From: Ogataea parapolymorpha DL-1
Lineage: Eukaryota > Ascomycota > Pichiomycetes > Pichiales > Pichiaceae
Assembly: GCF_000187245.1 (NCBI RefSeq)
Contig: NC_027860.1
Coordinates: 930,001 to 994,000 of the forward strand
Length of the DNA stretch: 64,000 nucleotides
Reading direction: 5' to 3'
Shown here piece after piece: positions 28,582 to 36,803 of the stretch. The number at the start of each line of letters is the position of its first letter. The first letter of the stretch is position 1. The position numbers and the translations under genes were made by a program. Under the pieces are notes generated by a model. That model searched no databases and was not told the origin of the DNA. It was given only the letters and a program-made list of their open reading frames with translations.

Positions 28582-30330
28582 ATGTGTCAAGATATACAAC
28601 TTCCCCCGGAAATGTGGTGGCTCGTGGCTACTTACTTGCATGATCTGGATTGTCTGAATCTCCGAGCCACCAGCAAGTATCTTAATGACACCTTTTCTGC
28701 AAATTCGTTGTGGAGACCACGCGTATTGAGAAAATGGTACCGTTTCTCGGAGAGCCCGAACGCAGAAATCAAAAGATTTTGGTTGGATAAATATATTGAG
28801 CATTCGCAATATGATCGTTGGTTGCGTGGCCTGATCGCGGACCTCATTTCTGGCACCGAGAAGACGAAGTCTGAAATTTGGGAGGACGTGGGCTATGTTT
28901 TCCGAAATGCCCAATTGTTCGTTCCGGAACTTCTCCGAATGATGAAGCATTTCGATTCCAGCTTTCTAAGAGAGGGAAAATATCACAAGGAGGATTTCAT
29001 GCGACAGATGGATCGACGTCTCCATGATTTATCAACAGTGTATTACGCTAGCCAACTACTAGAAGCGATCAGATTATGCAAGATTCTCAATTTTGGATAT
29101 CGCACCATATGCAAAAGGGAGTATCCACAGTGTCTTGAGGAAATGTTTTGTGAATTTGCTTATATTGATCCATATGCGTACGACTTCTATCCTTACAGGA
29201 AACAAGTTTTAAGCAGGGTGCTGCGCGAGTATAATGGGCTGCACCTAGATGCTGGGGTCTCCAATACAAATAAGGTCAAACTTCTTGCATCCATCCTACA
29301 AAAAGCTCTACGGTTACAGTCGCTACCCTATTCGCTCACAGGTGACTACAATTCGCAATTGTCATTGGAGGATTGTTGTCTCTTCCGCATTTATGGTGGT
29401 GACGCGGTGGGTAAGACCGAGTTGATCCATTCTATAATGGAAAAATTATGCCACGAACTTGGAATTCCAGCGCGACTCAACAATTTGAATCTTGTCGTCG
29501 ATGATTCTACCACACGTAGTGGTACGTCTCATTTCATTATCGAATCCTACAAAACTACGCAAATCAACATTCCTGAAATCCACGATCTGCCTCAGCCCTC
29601 TCTAATGCTCAACCAGTATGTATCACAAGTTGATCCACTAAAGCTGATTAAAAATATAGCAGCTAGCTTTTTCTGTCAGTACCCAATGGAGAGACGAGAT
29701 AGAAGTGATTATATGCATCCAAAAGTTCTGGATGACCAGCTGGTTGTGGAGAGGCCCGGTGATCGGTTGCAGGGCCAGATTATTGGCTTTTATGGAGCTG
29801 ACAAAGACACTATAAACATCTTGCACAAGTTCTGGATTATGCTGATGCATCTGGAGACTCAAAATTTGGAAGCAGACCTGCAATCCATCTTTCTTTCACT
29901 TGTGCAGTCAAGTCGGTTGGCCTTTCTCGGGATAGGAGTGGCCTGTCTGACCAGTACCATGGAAGGGATCCGAAGCATACATTCGAAGCTGAAGAACGCA
30001 TTCATGAATGGTACAATCTCGTTCAATGTGAATGAGGTTAAACGAGATGACCAGTTGCCGTTCCCTAAAGGTTCATATTCCCAATTTGAAGATGGCCAGA
30101 TGGTGGTGGATCGTAGGGGGGAGCCTATGATAATAATTGGTTTCAAAGATTACCATAAACAGCTTTATTGCCAGTGTTTCACCAACACGGGCCAGACAGT
30201 AATTGTCCATGAGAAAAACTTAAGCATTCCCAATTTTATGGTGGATGCCAGCCAATTTGCGCTATTTGATAATTTAGGACTATACTTCCGAGAGTTCGAC
30301 TTTCGGTCTAGGAAGTTTGTCAGGTACTAG
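28582..30330 (+). CDS. FBXO21-like F-box, SirB1/transglutaminase-like and YccV/HspQ-domain protein
   Basis: Predicted SCF ubiquitin-ligase adaptor with the unusual three-part layout of animal FBXO21. Residues about 5-45 ('IQLPPEMWWLVATYLHDLDC' then 'LNLRATSKYLNDTFSANSLW') form an F-box. The middle ('LHDLSTVYYASQLLEAIRL', 'LSREYNG'-like 'VLREYNGLHLDAG', 'LGIPARLNNL' and 'HFIIES') matches the SirB1/Transglut_core2 fold. The C-terminal about 100 residues ('DGQMVVDRRGEPMIIIGFKD', 'LYCQCFTNTGQTVIVHEKNL') are a YccV/HspQ-like hemimethylated-DNA-binding-type beta barrel. The upstream in-frame start is TTG, so the ATG at 28582 was chosen, giving 582 residues. An overlapping upstream ATG at 28557 lies in another frame. 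Confidence 0.75.
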   Translation: MCQDIQLPPEMWWLVATYLHDLDCLNLRATSKYLNDTFSANSLWRPRVLRKWYRFSESPNAEIKRFWLDKYIEHSQYDRWLRGLIADLISGTEKTKSEIWEDVGYVFRNAQLFVPELLRMMKHFDSSFLREGKYHKEDFMRQMDRRLHDLSTVYYASQLLEAIRLCKILNFGYRTICKREYPQCLEEMFCEFAYIDPYAYDFYPYRKQVLSRVLREYNGLHLDAGVSNTNKVKLLASILQKALRLQSLPYSLTGDYNSQLSLEDCCLFRIYGGDAVGKTELIHSIMEKLCHELGIPARLNNLNLVVDDSTTRSGTSHFIIESYKTTQINIPEIHDLPQPSLMLNQYVSQVDPLKLIKNIAASFFCQYPMERRDRSDYMHPKVLDDQLVVERPGDRLQGQIIGFYGADKDTINILHKFWIMLMHLETQNLEADLQSIFLSLVQSSRLAFLGIGVACLTSTMEGIRSIHSKLKNAFMNGTISFNVNEVKRDDQLPFPKGSYSQFEDGQMVVDRRGEPMIIIGFKDYHKQLYCQCFTNTGQTVIVHEKNLSIPNFMVDASQFALFDNLGLYFREFDFRSRKFVRY

Positions 30331-30422
30331 CCCGAGGGGGCTTTTTATAGACCTATTAATGATAGACAATGCGATTATTCAGATGAAACTGAGCTATATA
30401 CATACGAGAAGGTGTGCTGACC

Positions 30423-31379
30423 TTAGAATTCCACAAGGCTTTCGCCTGCCAGCTTTTTTGTCGAAGGCGCCGATCTGGCGTATGGAGTATATCTTAAAGG
30501 CATGAACTTGTTCAACAGAATGTTCTGAGCCAACGAGTATATGTTGGAGCTGATCCAATAGATCGACAGAGCAGCTGGAGCCTGGGCCGACAAAACAACA
30601 AGGAAGCAGATACTCATTCTAGTAAGATTGATGACACTATCAAAAGCAGTAGGCCTTAATGAATTTCTCACTCCTCTTGTAGTCAGCTTCATTAGGTCCG
30701 CCGTACGGAAATTCCATTCCGCATTAGTCAAAGCTGTGACTCCCAGAACCACAGGCAGTATGAAATATGGATCACTTAAAGTGAGATTTGTGAGATACCC
30801 AAGTCCTTCGGTTGACAGCGTAGGATCCAACACAGTGGCACGCACGTTTGTCCACCCTGTAAGTACCCGGAAGGTTTGAGATAACGTTATCCATAATGGA
30901 ATCTGTAATGCAGGAAGCGCCAAAAACTTCCATGATTGACAACCGTTGTCCCTAAAGATCTGTCTCTGCCGCTTCATTCTTTCCTTTGAAGCCAGCACGA
31001 TGATTTTGTTTGCCGAGAGCTGCTCAGTCTCTGTCTTTATGGGAACGTCACTTTTTGAGAGTCTCGCGCTTTGCTGTGCTGCTTGGGCCCTAGCGGCCAA
31101 TCTGAGCTTGAAAATGGGGAACATCGCACTAATAATGGGACGTAGTTCATTCTGTTTTTGTAACCCCCTTCTCTGGTAAATTGCCAAGGGAAGAGTGATG
31201 CAAGTTCTGACTGAAACTGTTATGAGAGGAATAAAAGCCCACCAGGGAAGCCCCGAAGCAGCATGAGCAGCAGAAACTAGCTCAGCACCACTCTCAAACA
31301 CAGAAACAACATCTGTGGAGAAGAAACGTCGTTCTCGTTGTGTTGAAATGGGTCTAGCCAATTTAATGGTTCTTAACAT
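30423..31379 (-). CDS. COX18: Mitochondrial inner-membrane insertase Cox18 (Oxa1/YidC family)
   Basis: Inserts the C-terminal part of Cox2 into the mitochondrial inner membrane. A basic presequence-like start (MLRTIKLARPISTQRERRFF) is followed by the Oxa1/YidC core: TM1 'LPWWAFIPLITVSVRTCITLPL', a basic matrix loop with 'SKERMKRQRQIFRDNGCQSW', TM2 'FLALPALQIPLWITLSQTFR', and three further hydrophobic segments ending 'ALSIYWISSNIYSLAQN'. The length of 318 residues fits Cox18 better than Oxa1 (about 400), and the long C-terminal ribosome-binding coil of Oxa1 is missing. The start codon is 41 bp from the divergent SPT4 start. Confidence 0.85.
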   Translation of the reverse strand: MLRTIKLARPISTQRERRFFSTDVVSVFESGAELVSAAHAASGLPWWAFIPLITVSVRTCITLPLAIYQRRGLQKQNELRPIISAMFPIFKLRLAARAQAAQQSARLSKSDVPIKTETEQLSANKIIVLASKERMKRQRQIFRDNGCQSWKFLALPALQIPLWITLSQTFRVLTGWTNVRATVLDPTLSTEGLGYLTNLTLSDPYFILPVVLGVTALTNAEWNFRTADLMKLTTRGVRNSLRPTAFDSVINLTRMSICFLVVLSAQAPAALSIYWISSNIYSLAQNILLNKFMPLRYTPYARSAPSTKKLAGESLVEF

Positions 31380-31420
31380 GGTGCAATTTATTATTTTTTT
31401 AATTTTATTTTTCAGTCTTC

Positions 31421-31811
31421 ATGTCGCAGAAAAGAGGAAGACCAGCACCTAAGCTCAATAGGGCCTGTATGCTCTGTGGTCTTGTGCAGTCAATGAGCGT
31501 AAGTATGCCAATCACTATGACGCCTAACATAACAGCAATTTCGTAACGAAGGATGTCCAAACTGTGAGTCAGTTTTACATTTCGCAGACAATGACGATCT
31601 CGTTCGAGAGTGCACTTCGCCTACCTTTGAAGGACTTGTTGCTACTCATGGAGATCAGGGATCATGGGTGGCGAGATGGCTCAGAATTGAGAATTTTGTG
31701 CCAGGATTATATGCTGTGCGGGTTCTCGGCAAATTGCCTGACGATGTCCGAGGCGACTTGCAGGCACAGGGCATTGAATACAGACCGCGCGATGGATCCA
31801 TCCAAGATTAA
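31421..31811 (+). CDS. SPT4: Transcription elongation factor Spt4, two exons
   Basis: Partner of Spt5 in DSIF, which rides on RNA polymerase II. The gene is join(31421-31498, 31536-31811), 117 residues. Exon 1 ends 'CMLCGLVQSMS' and exon 2 continues 'QFRNEGCPNC', restoring the four-cysteine zinc finger (C16, C19, C33, C36) with the same spacing as S. cerevisiae Spt4. Downstream 'VRECTSPTFEGLV', 'GSWVARWLRIENFVPGLYAV' and 'LPDDVRG', plus the final 'YRPRDGSIQD', are typical Spt4. No unspliced frame covers the gene: without removing the 37-nt intron the zinc finger is broken. A different frame over exon 2 (31564-31869) is a shadow. It shares a 41-bp divergent promoter with COX18. Confidence 0.93.
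31499..31535 (+). other. Ultra-short spliceosomal intron of SPT4 (37 nt)
   Basis: Starts GTAAGT, has the branch-site-like CCTAAC at 31523-31528 (branch A 31527) and ends ACAG. The branch A is 8 nt before the intron end. Phase 0, after codon 26. Removal joins the two halves of a conserved zinc finger without gap or insertion relative to yeast Spt4. Confidence 0.9.
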
Positions 31812-32146
31812 CCGTCATATAAAATTGAGAAATTTTGGTGTACATCAAAAGGTACGAGCTATACGATAGGTGGATTCATATGAAGAACAGTTATTTACAA
31901 TCACCTGCAATTTTATGACGATAGCCTCCCTGATGAGCGTAAAGTGCGAATACAACCATTTAGTGGTTGTCAAGCCTCTCAGGGAGACAATATTTCACTA
32001 GTGCCTCCTATGATGCCGTTTGGTTACATAATCGGGACAACCACATGCTGTGAAAATTTTCAACAAAAGGAATTTTGTATTGTATAAAAAGATCGCTAGA
32101 TCTCGATTTTTTCATACTTGTTACTTTAACTGTTATCCTTATAAAA
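31812..32146. other. Intergenic region between SPT4 and SAH1
   Basis: A 335-bp stretch holding the SPT4 3' end and the SAH1 promoter. It contains TATAAAAA at 32083-32090, 57 bp before the SAH1 ATG, and a nested inverted repeat at 31926-31986. I find no open frame with family features. Confidence 0.55.
31926..31986. repeat. Nested inverted repeat upstream of SAH1
   Basis: Outer arms CTCCCTGA (31926-31933) and TCAGGGAG (31979-31986) are perfect 8-bp inverted repeats. Inside them ACAACCA (31952-31958) and TGGTTGT (31964-31970) form a perfect 7-bp hairpin with the 5-nt loop TTTAG. The combination could fold as one two-tier stem-loop in RNA, or be paired operator half-sites. No known family was recognised. 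Confidence 0.45.
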
Positions 32147-33484
32147 ATGAGCAATTACAAAGTCGCTGACATTTCCCTTGCTGCCTTCGGTAGAAAGGAC
32201 ATTGAGTTGTCCGAGAACGAGATGCCTGGTCTCATGTACATCAGAAGAAAATATGGACCATCCCAACCTCTAAAAGGTGCCAGAATCGCTGGATGTTTGC
32301 ACATGACCATCCAAACTGCAGTCCTGATTGAGACTTTGGTCGCTCTTGGAGCAGAGGTTACCTGGTCCTCATGTAACATCTACTCCACCCAGGACCACGC
32401 TGCTGCTGCTATTGCTGCAGCAGGTGTCCCAGTCTTTGCCTGGAAGGGAGAGACCGAGGAAGAGTATCTGTGGTGTATTGAGCAGCAGCTGTTTGCTTTC
32501 AAGGACGGAAAGAAGCTCAACCTGATTTTGGATGACGGTGGAGACTTGACTTCTCTTGTCCACGAGAAATACCCAGAAATGTTGGAAGGCTGTTACGGTC
32601 TTTCTGAGGAGACGACCACCGGTGTTCATCACTTGTACAAGATGATGAAGGAGGGTACCTTGAAGGTTCCAGCCATTAATGTCAATGATTCCGTTACCAA
32701 ATCCAAGTTCGACAACTTGTACGGTTGCAGAGAATCTCTTATTGATGGTATCAAAAGAGCTACCGACGTTATGATCGCCGGTAAGGTTGCTGTTGTTGCC
32801 GGTTTCGGTGACGTTGGTAAGGGTTGTGCCATGGCTTTGAGAGGTATGGGTGCTAGAGTGATCGTTACCGAGGTTGACCCAATTAATGCTTTGCAAGCCG
32901 CTGTTTCTGGTTACCAAGTCACCACTATGGAGGAAGCCGCCCCAATTGGTCAAATATTTGTGACTACCACTGGTTGCAGAGACATCATCACTGGTGAGCA
33001 CTTCTCTGTTATGCCAGAGGACGCCATTGTTTGTAACATTGGTCATTTCGATGTGGAAATTGACGTCGCTTGGTTGAAAGCTAACGCTGTTGATACTGTC
33101 AACATCAAGCCTCAAGTCGACAGATACCTGCTCAAGTCTGGCAAGCACGTGATTTTGCTTGCTGACGGTAGATTAGTCAACTTGGGTTGCGCCACCGGTC
33201 ACGCTTCGTTCGTCATGTCCTGTTCTTTCTCCAACCAAGTTCTTGCCCAAATCGCTTTGTTCAAGGCTGACGATGCTGCTTTCAGAAAGCAATTCGTTGA
33301 GTTCGAGAAGACTGGTCCGTTTGACATTGGTGTTCACACCTTGCCAAAGATCTTGGATGAGACCGTCGCTGCTTGTCACTTGGACCACTTGGGCGTCAAG
33401 CTGACCAAGCTAACCAAGGCTCAAAGCGAATACTTGGATATTCCAGCACAGGGTCCATTTAAGGCTGATCACTACAGATACTAA
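32147..33484 (+). CDS. SAH1: S-adenosyl-L-homocysteine hydrolase
   Basis: Cytosolic NAD-dependent enzyme that cleaves S-adenosylhomocysteine to adenosine and homocysteine, clearing the product inhibitor of all methyltransferases. The 445-residue protein shows '[20 protein letters not shown]', '[18 protein letters not shown]', the NAD-binding '[19 protein letters not shown]', '[15 protein letters not shown]' and the C-terminal 'KADHYRY', all hallmark segments. The true ATG at 32147 (AAAAATGAG) was chosen because the longer frame begins with TTG inside the leader. A TATAAAAA box sits 57 bp upstream. Codon use is strongly biased, consistent with high expression. Its activity would support the sphingolipid C9-methyltransferase and other SAM users. 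Confidence 0.97.
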   Translation: MSNYKVADISLAAFGRKDIELSENEMPGLMYIRRKYGPSQPLKGARIAGCLHMTIQTAVLIETLVALGAEVTWSSCNIYSTQDHAAAAIAAAGVPVFAWKGETEEEYLWCIEQQLFAFKDGKKLNLILDDGGDLTSLVHEKYPEMLEGCYGLSEETTTGVHHLYKMMKEGTLKVPAINVNDSVTKSKFDNLYGCRESLIDGIKRATDVMIAGKVAVVAGFGDVGKGCAMALRGMGARVIVTEVDPINALQAAVSGYQVTTMEEAAPIGQIFVTTTGCRDIITGEHFSVMPEDAIVCNIGHFDVEIDVAWLKANAVDTVNIKPQVDRYLLKSGKHVILLADGRLVNLGCATGHASFVMSCSFSNQVLAQIALFKADDAAFRKQFVEFEKTGPFDIGVHTLPKILDETVAACHLDHLGVKLTKLTKAQSEYLDIPAQGPFKADHYRY

Positions 33485-33660
33485 ACGATATTAGACGATT
33501 AGCAATTTTGCATCAACTGCATTTGCGATTTAGGTTTCTCTTTTGCTTATGAGTTCCACCTCTTTTATGTTTGAATGTCATGTTTCAACATCATGTATAA
33601 TACTGGTATAGATATCTTCAACGAGATTACTGTTTTTGGTTAGGTAAATTACTGAATTTT

Positions 33661-35409
33661 ATGGCATATTTAATGTATTATTTTCTGGGGATATGCGATA
33701 AAAATAAAATTTACATGATTGAAATTCCGTCTTATCTACTAAAACTGCGTTATGGGGCCGTTGCACAGCGGACACTTCAACAGATACGCTCATCTGAGCA
33801 ACCAAAGTCCAAGGATGATGTTCGCAATGCCATGGTAAGCCAACTCTCCACTATTGGGATAATTGGGTCCAATCCAGTCATGTTTAGCAAGAATGAGGAT
33901 TATATCGATAAGTTGGTGGAAATCTTCAAGAATAAGGGACCTGCAAAAGCGAGTGCAATGGTTACTGATGAGTTTGTCAATGACGAGACCGAGACGGATG
34001 AGCTTGTGACGGAAGTTGACGATAGCAGCGTTGGCAAATCTCCCTCTGCTGCATTGAAAGTCGAACCTCTAGATAGTTCGGCTACTTCTATTGACTGCCA
34101 ATCTCTCCCATCTCGATGGATCACTCCAAAGGAATGCCAGTTTGAGCTTTCGCTAGACGGTTTGGAGATCTCGACCAAGAATCCCACCAAATCCGTGTCC
34201 TCCACTTCCTCAATAACGGTTAATCTTCCTCATCACGGTCGTTCCAGCATATTCTCGACAAAAGCCGATTTTAGCGTGCATGAAACGATCGGCATATACT
34301 ATTATGAGGTGGAGATTCTTTTTGGCCTAAACTCGGGGTCGGAGATAACAATAGGATACATGGATGGAGATCAACCAGAGGAAATCATCAGCTCTTTGAG
34401 GGGCCACGACGAGAACGCATGGGGATACAAAGGCAAAGACGGAAAGCTAATAAGCTTTGAGGAGTGTAGATCCAGCGTTCGTACCTCGTGCAAATTTGGC
34501 AATAAAGATGTCGTTGGATGCGGAGTGAACTTCGTCAATCGCTCGATTTTTATCACCAAGAATGGTGTATTCCTTGGTGAAGCCTTTTCTTTGCCATCGA
34601 ACATGAAACGAGTCGTGCCAGTGGTGAGTCTGGGATCATGGAACTCGATTTCAACCAATTTCGGCCATACCAAAAGCTTCAGGTTCAACATTGACAACTA
34701 TGTCGACTCATTCAAGTTACGGTTTCTAAAGACAATCAATAACTATAAAATACCCCCGGTGACACTAGACAACGGCACAGAAATTAAGGACTCCAACGAT
34801 ATGAAGAACTCGCTTAACCAGATGATTAAAAAGTACTTTGAGCATAGAGGGTATGCAAACGCGCTCAAGTCATTTGAGAAGGATTTGAGTTTTGAAGGCC
34901 ATACAGAGCCACCATTTCCTATAAGACGGGAAAGCTATATCAAGAAACAGCTCAAGGATTTGATTTCAAGCAATGAAATCGATTCAGCCACGGAGTTGGT
35001 TAATTCCAATTTCCCTGGTCTGCTCGAAGACAATACAGATATACAGTTTAAACTAGACTGCCTTAAACTGGTGAACATGGTCGGTAATGATAGTGAAGAA
35101 CAATTTATTAAACTTGCTAAACAAATGAAGTCGGCTTACACTTCGGAACAATATCAAAAAATACTTAACGATCTTTTGGGGTTGCTTGCATACGATGACC
35201 CGACTGCCACTGCGTTGTACAAATCATTCGTGAACTTCGAACGGGCTAGATTGGTGCACAAGCTCTGCATGTTGATCAATATGAAAAGTGGCATTCCGGC
35301 ATTATCAAATTTTGAACAGCTAATTCACGCCGCAGACTCCATGGTCGCTGAGAGCAACGATCTCAATACGGCACTGATAGACGTAGTAAATGATTTTGTC
35401 CAGATATGA
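33661..35409 (+). CDS. VID30: GID/CTLH ubiquitin-ligase subunit Gid1 (Vid30), RanBP9-like
   Basis: Scaffold of the GID E3 ligase that degrades gluconeogenic enzymes after glucose return. Near the N-terminus 'IPSYLLKLRYGAVAQRTLQQI' matches the 'FPSYLL' start region of yeast Vid30. A SPRY domain spans about 195-340 ('IYYYEVEILFGLNSGSEITI', 'DVVGCGVNFVNRSIFITKNG'). A LisH motif at about 380-405 ('MIKKYFEHRGYANALKSFE'), a CTLH at about 420-475 and a C-terminal CRA-type helical region follow. At 582 residues it is much shorter than S. cerevisiae Vid30 (958), lacking the long acidic insertions. An in-frame ATG at 33715 (MIEIPSYLL) is an equally plausible start. The stop lies 2 bp from that of the convergent next gene. 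Confidence 0.82.
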   Translation: MAYLMYYFLGICDKNKIYMIEIPSYLLKLRYGAVAQRTLQQIRSSEQPKSKDDVRNAMVSQLSTIGIIGSNPVMFSKNEDYIDKLVEIFKNKGPAKASAMVTDEFVNDETETDELVTEVDDSSVGKSPSAALKVEPLDSSATSIDCQSLPSRWITPKECQFELSLDGLEISTKNPTKSVSSTSSITVNLPHHGRSSIFSTKADFSVHETIGIYYYEVEILFGLNSGSEITIGYMDGDQPEEIISSLRGHDENAWGYKGKDGKLISFEECRSSVRTSCKFGNKDVVGCGVNFVNRSIFITKNGVFLGEAFSLPSNMKRVVPVVSLGSWNSISTNFGHTKSFRFNIDNYVDSFKLRFLKTINNYKIPPVTLDNGTEIKDSNDMKNSLNQMIKKYFEHRGYANALKSFEKDLSFEGHTEPPFPIRRESYIKKQLKDLISSNEIDSATELVNSNFPGLLEDNTDIQFKLDCLKLVNMVGNDSEEQFIKLAKQMKSAYTSEQYQKILNDLLGLLAYDDPTATALYKSFVNFERARLVHKLCMLINMKSGIPALSNFEQLIHAADSMVAESNDLNTALIDVVNDFVQI

Positions 35410-35411
35410 GT

Positions 35412-35927
35412 TCACAAGTGTTTTTTCAATTCCTCCAGGATAACGTCGCTCAATTTTATAATTCCGTCTGCATTGCACAATCTATATGTGTTATTAGCCT
35501 GGTAGGTGGACTGATCCATATTGCCCATTGCATCAACTTTGATGTAGCCTAACACGTTATCAACATTCACTTGCTGGTTCATGTATTCGGGAACACGTTT
35601 CAGATCATATATGGGCATATAAGAATTTCGATAATTAAGCGAATCCAGTCGATACATCATTTCATCAGCAACGTGGTCTTTAATAACCTGTTGTAAGCGC
35701 TCGATGAAAGACTTGTTTTCAACGAAATTATCAGGTGTGACTTGGTAGTCACCACCTATATTATCTATTGCTTTGATTTTGCCTATCGGCAGGCGTGCAG
35801 GGTTGGAGCTAAAAGATAGTAATGCGGTGGACCCAGCCTGATGAAGATATAACTGTGACTGGGCGGCATATTTTAGTGTTTTGACTAGATTTCTGTTGGC
35901 AAATTGACCGATCCCAGATAAGCTCAT
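35412..35927 (-). CDS. Conserved-looking 171-residue protein, function unknown
   Basis: Not recognised. The 171-residue product starts MSLSGIGQFANRNLVKTLKY, which is basic and amphipathic with no acidic residue in the first 30, compatible with a mitochondrial presequence. A soluble alpha/beta-looking domain with 'LPIGKIKAIDNIGGDYQVTP' and 'VADEMMYRLDSLNYRNSYMP' follows. The C-terminal 'NTYRLCNADGIIKLSDVILE' is well structured, so a real protein is likely. Its coding status is supported by a single uninterrupted frame with an ATG start, and by its position filling the space between GID1 (2 bp between stops) and the IRC6-like gene on the same strand (57 bp). Confidence 0.65.
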   Translation of the reverse strand: MSLSGIGQFANRNLVKTLKYAAQSQLYLHQAGSTALLSFSSNPARLPIGKIKAIDNIGGDYQVTPDNFVENKSFIERLQQVIKDHVADEMMYRLDSLNYRNSYMPIYDLKRVPEYMNQQVNVDNVLGYIKVDAMGNMDQSTYQANNTYRLCNADGIIKLSDVILEELKKHL

Positions 35928-35984
35928 ATTTTGAAGTATAATTTTTGCGGGGAAAATATATTTGAATTGGCAGCTCCGGATAAT

Positions 35985-36734
35985 TTATATTTTACCATCT
36001 TCAAAGTAGTCGAGTATATTTTCGGACATTCTCTGCGCAAAATCATGCTTTTGTTCTTCGGGAAGACGGGAAGCGTCAATACGCGCCTGTTTCATTTTTT
36101 CCACAAGCTGAAAAACGTCTAAAAACTTCTCACTATCGCGATCCAGCAAAGGTTGCGTGTAATCAACAGCAGTTTTAAGTGGTTTGCTTGCTTGTGTTCG
36201 CTGTTGTAAAGATCTCCATCTATGTGCTTGAACTGAAGCACGGATCTGTTCTTGATCATAAGTAATATACTCAAACCCTGACATAATGAACATATCCTGA
36301 TAGAATTCCTCGGTTTCTAGCGGATTGAATCCAACGACAATCTTAAATCCATCCCACTGGGGCTCTCCAAAATCTTCAGTATATTCGTCGTCCAACTTAG
36401 TCGCTAGGCGCTCTAGATGTCGTTCAATCTCTTCGATTTCTTCGTTGCTTGTGGATTGTAGATCAATACAAATTACTAGCCCTTGTATTTCTTCTCGGAG
36501 TATTTTGGCTTCTGCGGTATTAAGCTCGTTAAACCATTCCTCAGCAGACTCGAATTCATCTACGAAAATAGAGACCGATGTTCTATAATACTTCGTTTCA
36601 ATCGGAACATCGTCCACGATAATACCACTTTGAGATACATCATTTGTCAGGTCTTTATCTTCGACGGAGAACACGTGCTGGACAAGTCGCACCTTATCCA
36701 CACCTACCTTACCGGCGATCAATATTCTGTTCAT
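35985..36734 (-). CDS. Irc6/AAGAB (p34)-like adaptin-binding protein
   Basis: Probably a clathrin-adaptor regulator with a small-GTPase-like fold, related to animal AAGAB/p34 and yeast Irc6 (237 residues, against 249 here). The N-terminus 'MNRILIAGKVGVDKVRLVQH' has the strand-loop-helix opening of that fold with a degenerate P-loop. 'EIQGLVICIDLQSTS' and 'WDGFKIVVGFNPLETEEFYQ' form the following core strands, and an amphipathic C-terminal helix ends 'RMSENILDYFEDG'. I chose the ATG at 36734. An upstream in-frame ATG at 36803 would abut the SEC15 start codon head to head (CATATG) and add 23 residues before the fold. Assignment is by fold logic and length, and is moderate. Confidence 0.55.
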   Translation of the reverse strand: MNRILIAGKVGVDKVRLVQHVFSVEDKDLTNDVSQSGIIVDDVPIETKYYRTSVSIFVDEFESAEEWFNELNTAEAKILREEIQGLVICIDLQSTSNEEIEEIERHLERLATKLDDEYTEDFGEPQWDGFKIVVGFNPLETEEFYQDMFIMSGFEYITYDQEQIRASVQAHRWRSLQQRTQASKPLKTAVDYTQPLLDRDSEKFLDVFQLVEKMKQARIDASRLPEEQKHDFAQRMSENILDYFEDGKI

Positions 36735-36803
36735 GAGTTTGAATTGGCTGTGTAAATCCCAACTTTGAATAAACAAAAAATAACTTGCAATTGTTTGTTT
36801 CAT

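Noticed and set aside
31564..31869. A 101-codon plus-strand open frame
   Set aside because: It is an out-of-frame shadow of SPT4 exon 2. The frame that encodes the conserved Spt4 sequence is different and needs the 37-nt intron.
32369..33148. A 259-codon frame antisense to SAH1
   Set aside because: Shadow of the strongly codon-biased SAH1; no recognisable domain.
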